Below, piece after piece: positions 52,675-61,120 of a stretch of DNA of 64,000 bases (positions within the stretch are counted from its first letter, which is position 1; each line of letters begins with the position of its first letter). Under the pieces are notes generated by a model. That model was not told where the DNA came from. It did no database searches and saw only the letters and a list, made by a program, of their open reading frames with translations. Origin of the DNA: Litorimonas sp046250185. Lineage in GTDB: Bacteria > Pseudomonadota > Alphaproteobacteria > Caulobacterales > Maricaulaceae. The position numbers were made by a program, and so were the translations under genes. Where the stretch lies: assembly GCF_046250185.1 (NCBI RefSeq), contig NZ_CP176469.1; one strand, written 5' to 3'.

Positions 52675-54459
52675 CTATGTGCCCTCGGGTTCAGGTTTGC
52701 CTGTGATCTTGCGAATGAATTTATCGATCGGCGTATCGACCTTAAATTTCCGCGTGATGTAATATTGCTGGGCGAAGGACAGAATGTTGTTCCACACCCA
52801 GTAGATCAAGAGACCTGTCGCGAATGGCGCCAGCACGAACATGAAAATCCACGGCATATATTTCATCATCTTGGCCATCATCTCGGCTTGCTCGCCGCCG
52901 CCTGCTGTCGGCTGTGGCGTTAGCGTGTACATCAGCGCCATAGAGATACCATACATGATCGCCAGCGGGCCAATCGCGATAAGTGACATCCAACCCATTG
53001 GCACAGCGTCCCAAGGGAACAGCCCAAATCCGTTGAGAATTGAGAGCGGATCTTTCGCAGACAGGTCACGGATATACCCAAAGAATGGCTCGTGACGCAG
53101 ATCAATGTCGATAAACACAGATTTATAAAGCGCGAAGAAGACAAACATCGTCGGAATAATAGGTAGACAGCCCGCCGCAGGATTGACGCCTTCTTTTTTA
53201 TAAAGCGCCATCATCTCTTGCTGCAGCTTCATGCGATCATCTTTATAGCGTGTTTGAATTTTCTTCAGCGCAGGCTGAACCTTTTTCATCTTCGCTTGGC
53301 TCTCATATTGCTTGTTAAACAGCGGGAACAGCAGGATTTTAATAATCAGGGTCAGCGCCAAAATACCGACGCCGTAATTGCCCAGTGTCTCGCCAAGCCA
53401 AGACAGCGCAAAACTGATCGGGCGGACGAGGATTTTAAGGAAGCCCCAGTCAATCGCCAAGTCAATCTGTTGAATCCCGCGCTCTTCTTTATAGGTTTTC
53501 AAAACACCGCGCTCTTTCGCGCCAATATACATATGTCCAACCGACTCGACACTCGCGCCCGCTGTCAGGATCAGGGGGTCAGTTGTGTAGGATGTCTCGT
53601 AGACAGATTGATCATTGATCGTCTTGAAATCATATGACGCTGTGATTGTTTTGCCTTGCGGCGCAATCGCGCCCTGCAACCAATATTTATCCGTCAGGCC
53701 AACCCAGCCGCCTTCGCCTTTGGCTGTCCAATTCCCTTTTTTCGATAGACCTTTATATTTCATATCGTGATATTTTTGATCTACGACAGAGATCGGGCCT
53801 TCTTGGATAACGAAGAAATTTTCTAGCTCATCTGGCAGTTCGTGCTGACGGGACACACCTGTGCGGACAATCGCAGCTTCGCGACTGCCTGTATTGGTGA
53901 GTGTGTCTGTCAGCGTGATCAGAAATTTATCGTCGATAGACACGACGCGTCGTATTTCGACATCACCGACATTGGTCTGCAATGTGATGGGGGAGGTGGG
54001 CGTCAGTGTGTCGCCTGACACGACTTGCCACGGCGTATCTGTGCCAATGCCGCCAAGTGAGCCAACCCAATTATCCATGATATAGGCAGAGCGCTCTGCA
54101 CCTTCTGGCACGAGCAGCGTGACAATGCCGTCAGCAGGGTCAAGCGTTCTGTCATATTCTTTCAGCGAAATATCATCGAGGCGCATGCCCACCGTCTGGA
54201 ATGAGCCTGTCAGGGCTGGCGTTTCGATGTTGATACGCTGCCCTTCGCCCGATGTTTCTTGCAGCAATTCTTCACGTGGTTTGATTTTAATCGGCAGAAT
54301 TTCAGGTTCTATCGACGGGGTCTGATCCATCCGAGCGATTTCGTTTTGTGCATCAATCCGTGCGCGTTCCGCTGTCGGCTCCCCAATAAAAAACCAATAG
54401 CCCATCAGGACGATCGCGGAGAGCGCCATGGCTAGTATAAAATTCTTTTGATCATCCAT
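52675..54459 (-). CDS. yidC: Membrane protein insertase YidC
   Basis: YidC (594 residues) inserts and folds inner-membrane proteins, alone or with SecYEG. The first helix (about 8-25) is followed by a large periplasmic beta domain (about 60-340). The Oxa1-type core has an Arg in a hydrophobic setting (I-L-V-R-P-I-S-F near 365), the K-K-V-Q-P-A-L-K coiled region near 408, and three more helices to about 565. A basic tail follows. yidD, often between rnpA and yidC, is absent; only four bases separate rnpA and yidC. Confidence 0.96.
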   Translation of the reverse strand: MDDQKNFILAMALSAIVLMGYWFFIGEPTAERARIDAQNEIARMDQTPSIEPEILPIKIKPREELLQETSGEGQRINIETPALTGSFQTVGMRLDDISLKEYDRTLDPADGIVTLLVPEGAERSAYIMDNWVGSLGGIGTDTPWQVVSGDTLTPTSPITLQTNVGDVEIRRVVSIDDKFLITLTDTLTNTGSREAAIVRTGVSRQHELPDELENFFVIQEGPISVVDQKYHDMKYKGLSKKGNWTAKGEGGWVGLTDKYWLQGAIAPQGKTITASYDFKTINDQSVYETSYTTDPLILTAGASVESVGHMYIGAKERGVLKTYKEERGIQQIDLAIDWGFLKILVRPISFALSWLGETLGNYGVGILALTLIIKILLFPLFNKQYESQAKMKKVQPALKKIQTRYKDDRMKLQQEMMALYKKEGVNPAAGCLPIIPTMFVFFALYKSVFIDIDLRHEPFFGYIRDLSAKDPLSILNGFGLFPWDAVPMGWMSLIAIGPLAIMYGISMALMYTLTPQPTAGGGEQAEMMAKMMKYMPWIFMFVLAPFATGLLIYWVWNNILSFAQQYYITRKFKVDTPIDKFIRKITGKPEPEGT

Positions 54460-54463
54460 GGTA

Positions 54464-54838
54464 TTAGGTCTTTATTGGTTTAGAATTCTTAGGTGGGCTT
54501 GCCAGCGTTATGAGGGCTTTTTGCGTATCGTCAAGGAGGTCTTGCCAGTCTCTTGTGGGTGTGATGTCGCGAGCGATGAAGACGTAGTCATGTCCTGTGA
54601 GGCCCAATTCAGGGAGATAGGCGCGGGCTAGCTCTCTGAGGCGGCGTTTGGCTTTGTTGCGCGTGACCGCATTTCCAATCTTTTTGGTGGCCGTAAAGCC
54701 AACGCGGATGCCAGTGTGGTCGGGGTTTTCGCGCATCTGAATGACGATGCCGCCCTGTGCGCGATAACGCCCGTCTCTGACATACAAAAACTCGGACCGC
54801 TTCTTCAGCGACCCGAGTGCTATTTTTGTGCTAGTCAC
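54464..54838 (-). CDS. rnpA: Ribonuclease P protein component
   Basis: RnpA (124 residues) assists the RNase P RNA in cutting the 5' leader from pre-tRNA. The RNR region reads T-R-N-K-A-K-R-R-L-R-E near 61-71, and F-T-A-T-K-K-I-G-N-A-V near 48 is also typical. The start is GTG. A 12-base palindrome lies just upstream of it, and no Shine-Dalgarno is visible, so translation may be coupled to rpmH. rpmH is 26 bases upstream. Confidence 0.94.
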   Translation of the reverse strand: MTSTKIALGSLKKRSEFLYVRDGRYRAQGGIVIQMRENPDHTGIRVGFTATKKIGNAVTRNKAKRRLRELARAYLPELGLTGHDYVFIARDITPTRDWQDLLDDTQKALITLASPPKNSKPIKT

Positions 54839-54839
54839 A

Positions 54840-54851
54840 GCGGCATGCCGC
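54840..54851. promoter_or_regulatory. Perfect palindrome next to the rnpA start
   Basis: GCGGCATGCCGC is self-complementary over 12 bases and ends one base before the GTG start codon. In RNA it cannot form a hairpin with a loop of normal size without losing central pairs, but a four-base stem (GCGG/CCGC) with a CATG loop is possible and would sit on the ribosome site. Confidence 0.5.
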
Positions 54852-54864
54852 AGCGAGGTTTGCC

Positions 54865-54999
54865 CTAAGCGGACAGAACCTTGCGGCCTTTGGCGCGACG
54901 ACGGGCCAGAACTTGGCGGCCAGATTTCGTGGCCATACGCGCACGGAAGCCGTGACGGCGGGCGCGAACTAGGTTTGAAGGCTGAAATGTACGTTTCAT
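54865..54999 (-). CDS. rpmH: 50S ribosomal protein L34
   Basis: The 44-residue protein is the complete L34: M-K-R-T-F-Q-P-S-N then R-R-H-G-F-R-A-R-M-A-T and a basic end K-G-R-K-V-L-S-A. L34 is part of the 50S subunit. It heads the rpmH-rnpA-yidC-engB-argB chain. GAG precedes the ATG at 8 to 10 bases. Confidence 0.97.
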   Translation of the reverse strand: MKRTFQPSNLVRARRHGFRARMATKSGRQVLARRRAKGRKVLSA

Positions 55000-55058
55000 C
55001 TTAGTCTCTATTGCATTACTGGCGGGAGGTTTCCTGCCATATGTGTCTCAAGAGGCGC

Positions 55059-55087
55059 GAATTATGGAAGATTGAGGCTAAAGTCAA
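55059..55087 (-). promoter_or_regulatory. Possible rpmH promoter
   Basis: On the minus strand TTGACT (55087-55082) is followed 15-17 bases later by CATAAT or TAATTC (55066-55059). A GGC-GGA/TCC-GCC imperfect hairpin lies in the leader at about 55022-55039. Confidence 0.35.
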
Positions 55088-55196
55088 GCGCTGCACTCGC
55101 CTATTTCGCACAATTATGTGATAGAGCGTGAGCGAGAGTTTTGCAGCTTTCGGCGCAACGATGCGTTAGGCCGCTGCAAGATTAAAAAGGACGCTT

Positions 55197-56249
55197 ATGT
55201 TAAAAGTGATTATTCTCAGCACCGCAACGGTATTTGGCAGCACAAACGCGCTTGCGTGCCCTGACAAGCCGCTTCCGCAAACCGTGCTAGCGCCGCAAGT
55301 GCAGCAAGTGGCGGAGGTTGCGCGTGATGCACCCCTTTTGAACCCGCCAGTGCGTGATCCTAATCCAGTTTTGGATATTCCAGAGGTCGTGTCTGATCCC
55401 ATATTCACGGAACCTCCAAATGCGCCAGCTATGCCTGCTCTCTCAAAGCCTGACTTCACGCAAACGGCACAAGCGAACCCAGCGCCGACCACCGAACCAA
55501 AGACCGAAATAAAGACCGAACCAAAGAAAGAGCCTAATATGGCCAAAGCTAAATCACCCGCCAATGCCTATGAAGCTGTTTTGAAATCCCGCCTAAAGCC
55601 TGGCGCAAATGGCCTGATGGTTTTTGACTACGACGCCGCGAAAGCGGCAGGTGATTTGGACACTATCAGCGCTTATGTTACGTATTTAGAGAGCCAAGAC
55701 CCGACGGCCATGAGCGATCTAGAAGCCACGGCTTTCTGGGCAAATCTTTACAATGCTGTGACACTCCGCGTGGTACTGGAAAATTATCCCGTCAGCTCAA
55801 TTAAGAAAATCGGCGGCGGTCTGTTTAGCAGTGGCCCTTGGAAGAAAGAGATCATCACCGTTAATGGCCGCGCAATGAGCCTTGATAACGTCGAACACGA
55901 CACGCTGCGCCAGCAATATCCGTCGCCTTATATTCACTACATGGTCAACTGCGCCTCTATCGGCTGTCCTAATTTGCCGTCAGAGCTTTGGCGCGCAGAA
56001 ACGCTGGAAACGAAACGCATTGAGGCCGCCCGCGCCTATATCAACTCCCTCCGCGGTGTGAAAGTCAGTGGCGGTAAGCTGACTATCTCCTCCATCTATG
56101 ACTGGTTCCAAGAAGATTTTGGCGGCAGTAAAGACGGCGTGATAGCGCATATCCGAGAACATGCAGACGCGGAACTGGCGGGCATTATTGATGACGGCGC
56201 AAAAATCTCTGGCTATGATTATGATTGGAAACTCAATGCCCCAAAATAG
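55197..56249 (+). CDS. DUF547-domain secreted protein
   Basis: This 350-residue protein has a signal peptide (about 1-20, ending A-L-A-C, so it may be a lipoprotein), a long Pro/Thr/Lys-rich disordered stretch (about 20-120, with repeated E-P-K-T-E) and a DUF547 domain (about 125-345). Typical domain segments are F-W-A-N-L-Y-N-A-V-T near 182, I-H-Y-M-V-N-C-A-S-I-G-C-P near 240 and I-S-S-I-Y-D-W-F near 300. The Cys-His-like C-A-S-I-G-C-P segment is the invariant part of the family, whose function is unknown; a cysteine-protease-like activity has been suggested for the fold. AAAGGA precedes the ATG. The next gene starts 14 bases before this stop. Confidence 0.9.
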   Translation: MLKVIILSTATVFGSTNALACPDKPLPQTVLAPQVQQVAEVARDAPLLNPPVRDPNPVLDIPEVVSDPIFTEPPNAPAMPALSKPDFTQTAQANPAPTTEPKTEIKTEPKKEPNMAKAKSPANAYEAVLKSRLKPGANGLMVFDYDAAKAAGDLDTISAYVTYLESQDPTAMSDLEATAFWANLYNAVTLRVVLENYPVSSIKKIGGGLFSSGPWKKEIITVNGRAMSLDNVEHDTLRQQYPSPYIHYMVNCASIGCPNLPSELWRAETLETKRIEAARAYINSLRGVKVSGGKLTISSIYDWFQEDFGGSKDGVIAHIREHADAELAGIIDDGAKISGYDYDWKLNAPK

Positions 56250-56982
56250 TGAAATTGCAGGCGAGATTGATGCGCCCAAAAGCGCGTTAAAGCGTTTCCT
56301 GCCTCTCGGTTTAGCTCTGATTGCGCTGGCAATATTCTTTGCGCTAGGTGGCCCAAAATATGTGAGCCTTGAGAGTCTGAAAGAGAACCGCGCCGCAATG
56401 TCCGCATTTGTGCAAGACAATTTCGTCGTCTCCGTTCTCGGCTTTATTGCGCTCTATGCTGTCCTCGTCGCGATTAGTTTTCCAGGCGCAAGCCTCCTCT
56501 CTATATTTGGTGGATTTCTGTTCGGCACAGTTGTGGGCGGCTCCGCCATTACCGTGGGGGCAACGATTGGCGCGATCGGGATTTTCCTCGCCGCCCGCTA
56601 CGCCATCGGGGATATGCTCTCGAAAAAAGCGGGCCCTTATATGAAGAAGTTCGAGGCGGGCCTCAAGGAGAACGAATTGTCATATCTCTTTATCCTACGC
56701 CTCATCCCAGCTTTCCCATTTTTCATCGTCAACATTGTGCCAGCCCTGTTTAACGTGAAGCTCCGCAACTATGCTTTGGCGACGTTTTTTGGAATAATTC
56801 CTGGCTGCTTTGTCTATGCATCTGTCGGTGCAGGGGCCGGCGCAATTTTGGATCAAGGCGGTGATTTAAAGCTTAGCGGGCTCATGACGCAGCCGAAAAT
56901 TCTGCTCCCGATTTTAGGGCTAATCGTCCTGTCATTACTGCCTGTTCTGTATAAAAAATTCTTTAAAAAAGAGACCGTATAA
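56236..56982 (+). CDS. TVP38/TMEM64-family membrane protein (DedA-like)
   Basis: This 248-residue membrane protein has about six hydrophobic segments and the VTT/DedA-type domain: F-P-G-A-S-L-L-S-I-F-G-G-F-L-F-G near 75 and the late L-R-L-I-P-A-F-P-F-F-I-V-N near 155. The eukaryotic relatives are lipid scramblases; the bacterial ones are implicated in lipid transport. The ATG 56236 is chosen because it gives the normal short cytoplasmic N-terminus; it overlaps the DUF547 gene by 14 bases. The flavoprotein starts one base after its stop, so the genes should be co-translated. Confidence 0.9.
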   Translation: MPQNSEIAGEIDAPKSALKRFLPLGLALIALAIFFALGGPKYVSLESLKENRAAMSAFVQDNFVVSVLGFIALYAVLVAISFPGASLLSIFGGFLFGTVVGGSAITVGATIGAIGIFLAARYAIGDMLSKKAGPYMKKFEAGLKENELSYLFILRLIPAFPFFIVNIVPALFNVKLRNYALATFFGIIPGCFVYASVGAGAGAILDQGGDLKLSGLMTQPKILLPILGLIVLSLLPVLYKKFFKKETV

Positions 56983-56983
56983 T

Positions 56984-58423
56984 ATGCCCAAAACTTCTTA
57001 CGACGTCGATATTTGCATCATCGGCGCAGGCTCAGCGGGACTGTCCATTGCATCAGGCGCCGCACAGCTCGGCCGCTCCGTTGTCCTCTACGAGGCGGGC
57101 GAAATGGGCGGCGACTGCCTCAATGCTGGCTGCGTGCCGTCCAAAGCCATTCTCAAGGCAGGCAAGATCGCCCATTCTCGTACCGTCGGCGCAGAATTTG
57201 GGATCAAGCCAGCCAAGGTTGACGTCGATTTCGACAAAGTCAAAGCCCACATCCAAGGCGTCATAGAGACGATTGCCCCCGTTGACAGTCAAGAACGATT
57301 TGAAGGTTTGGGCTGCACAGTCATTCGCGAATTCGCTCGGTTTAAAGACGAACGTACCATTGTGTCAGACAGCGCCGAAGTCCGCGCGAAACGCTTTGTG
57401 ATCTGCACGGGGTCTCGTGCCTCCGCGCCACCGATTCCAGGGCTGTCAGATGTCGATTATTTGACCAATGAAGAGATTTTCACCGTCGATAAATTACCAA
57501 AACATCTCCTCATCATCGGCGCAGGGCCGATCGGCCTAGAGATGGGGCAGACGTTTCGCCGTTTAGGATCAGACGTCACAATCGTCGATATAGCCCCTCC
57601 GCTGGGACGAAATGAACCTGAACATGCTGCAGTCCTAGTTGAAGCACTCAAAGATGAAGGCGTCACTTTTTACGCTCCCGCGCGCACGAAAATAATCCGC
57701 AAAACCAAAACAGGCGTCGAGATCGAACTCGAATCAGGCGCGGTTCTCAAAGGTTCACATTTACTGGTGGCCGCAGGGCGAAAACCCATCGTGGATGATC
57801 TTGGCTTGGATAAGGCGGGCGTGAATTACGACAAGCGCGGGATCGAGACGGATGATACGCTGCGTACATCTAACAAGCGCATCTATGCCGCTGGCGACGT
57901 TGTGAAAGGCATGGGCGGGCTGACCCACGCCGCAGGCTTTCATGCCGGACAGATCATCAAGAATTTCTATTTTATGCCGCCTGTTATCGGGGGGATGTTC
58001 TCTAAGGCGACAACCAACCGCATGCCCGCTGCGATCTATACCGAGCCAGAGCTTGCCAATATTGGCATGAGCGAGGCGGAGGCTAAAGAAAAGGCGCTGG
58101 ATTATAAAGTCCTGCACTTTGAATTTGACGAAAATGATCGCGCGATTGCGGAAAGATCGACCCATGGCGGGGTGAAATTAATTGTCGGCAAAGATAAGAG
58201 GTTGCTCGGCGGCTCTGTCGTCGGAGAGCATGCAGGCGAGATTATTCACATGCTAAGTATTGCCATGAGTAACGGCATTAAGATCGCAGGATTGGCGCAG
58301 ATTATCTCGCCCTATCCAACCCGATCAGAAGTCGTCAAACGCGCCGCAAGTTCCTATTATACCGAAACAGTCTTTAGCGATAAAACGCGCAAATTAGCGG
58401 GCTTCTGGACGAAGTTCCACTAG
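56984..58423 (+). CDS. Class I pyridine-nucleotide-disulfide oxidoreductase (mercuric-reductase-like)
   Basis: The 479-residue flavoenzyme has the FAD fold I-I-G-A-G-S-A-G-L, the redox-active disulfide in G-G-D-C-L-N-A-G-C-V-P-S-K (Cys45, Cys50), the NAD(P)H fold I-I-G-A-G-P-I-G-L-E-M near 175, and I-Y-A-A-G-D-V near 305. At the C-terminal site, where lipoamide dehydrogenases carry H-P-T, this enzyme has Y-P-T-R-S-E. The catalytic His is replaced by Tyr, as in mercuric-reductase-type and orphan members. It lacks the MerA heavy-metal domain and C-terminal Cys pair. TVP38-type neighbours are common for this group, suggesting a membrane-lipid or quinone-linked substrate. Confidence 0.9.
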   Translation: MPKTSYDVDICIIGAGSAGLSIASGAAQLGRSVVLYEAGEMGGDCLNAGCVPSKAILKAGKIAHSRTVGAEFGIKPAKVDVDFDKVKAHIQGVIETIAPVDSQERFEGLGCTVIREFARFKDERTIVSDSAEVRAKRFVICTGSRASAPPIPGLSDVDYLTNEEIFTVDKLPKHLLIIGAGPIGLEMGQTFRRLGSDVTIVDIAPPLGRNEPEHAAVLVEALKDEGVTFYAPARTKIIRKTKTGVEIELESGAVLKGSHLLVAAGRKPIVDDLGLDKAGVNYDKRGIETDDTLRTSNKRIYAAGDVVKGMGGLTHAAGFHAGQIIKNFYFMPPVIGGMFSKATTNRMPAAIYTEPELANIGMSEAEAKEKALDYKVLHFEFDENDRAIAERSTHGGVKLIVGKDKRLLGGSVVGEHAGEIIHMLSIAMSNGIKIAGLAQIISPYPTRSEVVKRAASSYYTETVFSDKTRKLAGFWTKFH

Positions 58424-58454
58424 GCATAGCCGCGACCTCGCATTAAGCAAAATT

Positions 58455-59849
58455 ATGATCGACCGCTTCATTTCAAAACGCCTATCCAGCAAGTTGCTCT
58501 TGCTGACGATTGGTTTTGTGTTGCTGGCCGAGCTGTTTCTCTTTGTGCCAAGTGCCGCGATTTTTCGTCAAGACTGGCTGGCTGAGCGGGCGCAGCAGGC
58601 GGGACTGCTCTCCGAAGCTCTAACAGGTGTACCGGGTTATGAGGCGTCTGACATGCTGACCAAGCGATTTATGGAAGATACGGACGTTGTCATGATGGCG
58701 GCAAAACGAGACGGCATGACGGAATTGGTTCTGGGCAGTCCGCCAACAGATGTGGCAGGCGAAATGCGCTTTGTTGATCTGCGTGAAAAACAACGACTGC
58801 CAAGGTTTCGAGATGCTTTCATAGACTTTTTTGGTCCAGCGAAAGGTTACATCCGCGTGTTGGCGGCCAGTCCCGTGGAGGGCCAAGAGGCGTTGGAATT
58901 AATTATTCCGCGCGAAAAATTACGCTGGGCAATGCGCGACTTTTTCGAGCGTATATTGCTACTGTCTTTGTTGATCGCTTTCATAACAGGTGCCTTAATT
59001 TATTTCTCTATGGCGGCCCTTATTATTAGGCCCGTGCAAAAACTCGCGAATGACATGACAGCCTTTCGTGATGCTCCGCAGCTTCGTCGAAACCTCAATA
59101 ACCCACGTTTTCGCCAAGACGAGATTGGGCAATTAGAGCGTGAATTTTTTGATATGAAACAATCACTTCGGGCTGCGTTTCGACAACGTGAACGCTTGGC
59201 GGGGCTGGGGTTGGCTGTCGCAAAAATCAATCATGACCTGCGCAATGTCCTGACATCCGCCCTGTTGATTTCTGACCGCCTAAGCATGAACACAGACCCA
59301 AAAGTCAAAGATATGGGGGAGAAACTGACGCGTACAGTAGAGCGCGGCGTTAGCTTATCCGAAGACGTCTTGGCATATTCTCGCGCCGACACGGCTGATC
59401 CAGAACCGCAACATGTTCGACTCTCATTCTTGCTCGGCGAAGTGGCCGCAGATGTGCTGGAGCAATTCCCATTTGTGGACTTCGCGAACCAAGTCCCGTC
59501 AGAATTAACCGCTTTCGCGGACCCTGACCATGCCTACCGCATTTTCCACAACCTGTTTCGCAATGCCGCTCAAGCGATGAAGGATAGCCGCGAACGGCAA
59601 ATTACAGTCGCGGCTGATACGACGGAAGAACGGGTTATGGTCACGTTGACAGATACCGGCCCCGGCCTTCCGGAGCGGGCGCGGGAAAATTTATTTCAAG
59701 CTTTTAAAGGCGGGCAGGGCGTCGGCAGCACGGGCCTGGGTTTGTCAATATCCAAAGAACTGGCCGAGGCGCAAGGCGGCGACTTGGAGTTAATTAAATC
59801 CGATGAAAACGGCACGCAATTTATGGTCACTTTCCCGCGAACGGGATAG
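58455..59849 (+). CDS. HAMP-domain sensor histidine kinase
   Basis: The 464-residue kinase has two membrane helices (about 13-35 and 165-195) flanking a periplasmic sensor of about 125 residues, a HAMP region (about 195-245, starting R-P-V-Q-K-L-A-N-D-M), the H-box I-N-H-D-L-R-N-V-L (His260), N-box F-R-N-A-A-Q-A-M near 375, and G-boxes D-T-G-P-G-L and G-S-T-G-L-G-L-S. No response regulator lies beside it. It is 31 bases after the flavoprotein and probably the last gene in the DUF547-TVP38 unit, so it may sense the same process. Its target is unknown. Confidence 0.92.
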   Translation: MIDRFISKRLSSKLLLLTIGFVLLAELFLFVPSAAIFRQDWLAERAQQAGLLSEALTGVPGYEASDMLTKRFMEDTDVVMMAAKRDGMTELVLGSPPTDVAGEMRFVDLREKQRLPRFRDAFIDFFGPAKGYIRVLAASPVEGQEALELIIPREKLRWAMRDFFERILLLSLLIAFITGALIYFSMAALIIRPVQKLANDMTAFRDAPQLRRNLNNPRFRQDEIGQLEREFFDMKQSLRAAFRQRERLAGLGLAVAKINHDLRNVLTSALLISDRLSMNTDPKVKDMGEKLTRTVERGVSLSEDVLAYSRADTADPEPQHVRLSFLLGEVAADVLEQFPFVDFANQVPSELTAFADPDHAYRIFHNLFRNAAQAMKDSRERQITVAADTTEERVMVTLTDTGPGLPERARENLFQAFKGGQGVGSTGLGLSISKELAEAQGGDLELIKSDENGTQFMVTFPRTG

Positions 59850-59865
59850 CAGCCAGCGCAGTCAA

Positions 59866-61050
59866 CTAACCAGTCTCATTCAGACGCAACCAGTCCCGCT
59901 GCGGCAGTCCGTATAGCTGATCGAGAAATTCCATTTGCAACCCAATCGGGCGCGTATGCGGGCTGTTCCACATCATCGCGATGCCCGCTTTGCGGTCTGG
60001 ATCAAATAGCATCAGCGCGCGATAGCCCTCGACACCCCCGCGATGCCCAACGACCTTGTGCCCGTGATAATCATAAGTGCGGAAGCCGAGGCCGTAATGT
60101 GCGTTTTGCAAATCCCTAAACCGACGATTGAGAAATCTTTGTTCACGCAGAGTTTTGACTTTCGGTGTTTGTATGGCCGTGAGGCGCGCCTCAGGAAAGA
60201 TGGTTTCGCCAGGCATTTGCGCGATCATCCATTTCGCTAAATCTTTGACAGAGGAGTTGACCCCCGCCGCCGCTGGCACGCGGTAGTAATTCGGTTTAAT
60301 GCGGTTTATGCGGTCCCCAAAGCGCGAATGTGGCCGCGCCCAGTTTTTCGAACCGACCAAACCTTCATAGGTCAAGCTCGCACTCTCCATGCCAAGCGGG
60401 TCAAAAATGCGCTGCTTGACTACGGTCTTATAAGGCAGTTTTGCTTTCCCTTCGATCACCTCGGTCATCGCGTCATAGGCAACATTTTGATAGGTGTGAC
60501 ACGTGCCTGGTGGACAAATATATCCAAGGGCGCCCAGGTCTTTACGAGAGCGACTGGCTGACCGTCCACCTTCAATTTTCCCGTCATAAGCATTTCGAGT
60601 CAGTCCGACTTGGTGCGTTAGCAAATGCCCAAGTTTGACTGGGGTTTCCGTGGGCGGTAAGTGCAATGACGGTGCCAAGGGTTCAGCGGCGTCATTCAAG
60701 CTGATCTCGCCGTCTTCGACAAATGACAGGAGTGCGTGTGCTGCCACACCTTTGGAGACCGACGCCCAACGAAAAATTGTATCTTCAGTGACTGTCATAC
60801 CGCTATCGCGCAGTCGCTCGCCATAGCCTTTGGCGAAAACTATTTCGCCGTTCTCGACAATCGCAATAGACATGCCCGTCATTTCAAGCTGTCCCATTAG
60901 CAAGCTTGCACGGCGATCAATCTCTGCGGTGTTGATACGAACAGGGGCGCTCGGCACGGCCATATCAGGCATTGCACGATCATTCGCAGTCGCGCTCAAC
61001 GGCGAGTAGGACAGGCAAAAAGCCGCCAATATTGCAAGACATGTGCGCAT
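59866..61050 (-). CDS. Beta-lactamase-family serine hydrolase
   Basis: The 394-residue secreted protein has a signal peptide (about 1-22, ending S-A-T-A) and the serine-hydrolase fold: S-V-S-K (Ser97, Lys100), the Y-x-N in Y-Q-N-V-A-Y-D near 188, and H-R-G-G near 345. Such proteins are class C beta-lactamase or D-Ala-D-Ala-peptidase relatives, and many are esterases; the substrate is unclear. The ATG 61050 gives a clean signal peptide, while 61110 adds a hydrophobic lead. Two Cys residues in C-P-P-G-T-C may form a disulfide. uppP lies upstream. Confidence 0.88.
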   Translation of the reverse strand: MRTCLAILAAFCLSYSPLSATANDRAMPDMAVPSAPVRINTAEIDRRASLLMGQLEMTGMSIAIVENGEIVFAKGYGERLRDSGMTVTEDTIFRWASVSKGVAAHALLSFVEDGEISLNDAAEPLAPSLHLPPTETPVKLGHLLTHQVGLTRNAYDGKIEGGRSASRSRKDLGALGYICPPGTCHTYQNVAYDAMTEVIEGKAKLPYKTVVKQRIFDPLGMESASLTYEGLVGSKNWARPHSRFGDRINRIKPNYYRVPAAAGVNSSVKDLAKWMIAQMPGETIFPEARLTAIQTPKVKTLREQRFLNRRFRDLQNAHYGLGFRTYDYHGHKVVGHRGGVEGYRALMLFDPDRKAGIAMMWNSPHTRPIGLQMEFLDQLYGLPQRDWLRLNETG

Positions 61051-61120
61051 AGGGACATGGCAAAGCAAATCAGAGGTGATTTGTAAAGTTGGTAGACGCA
61101 GTTGACGCATTAAATTCCTC

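Noticed and set aside
55000..55196. Replication origin near rpmH
   Set aside because: No DnaA boxes or AT-rich unwinding region are visible, and dnaA or dnaN genes are absent.
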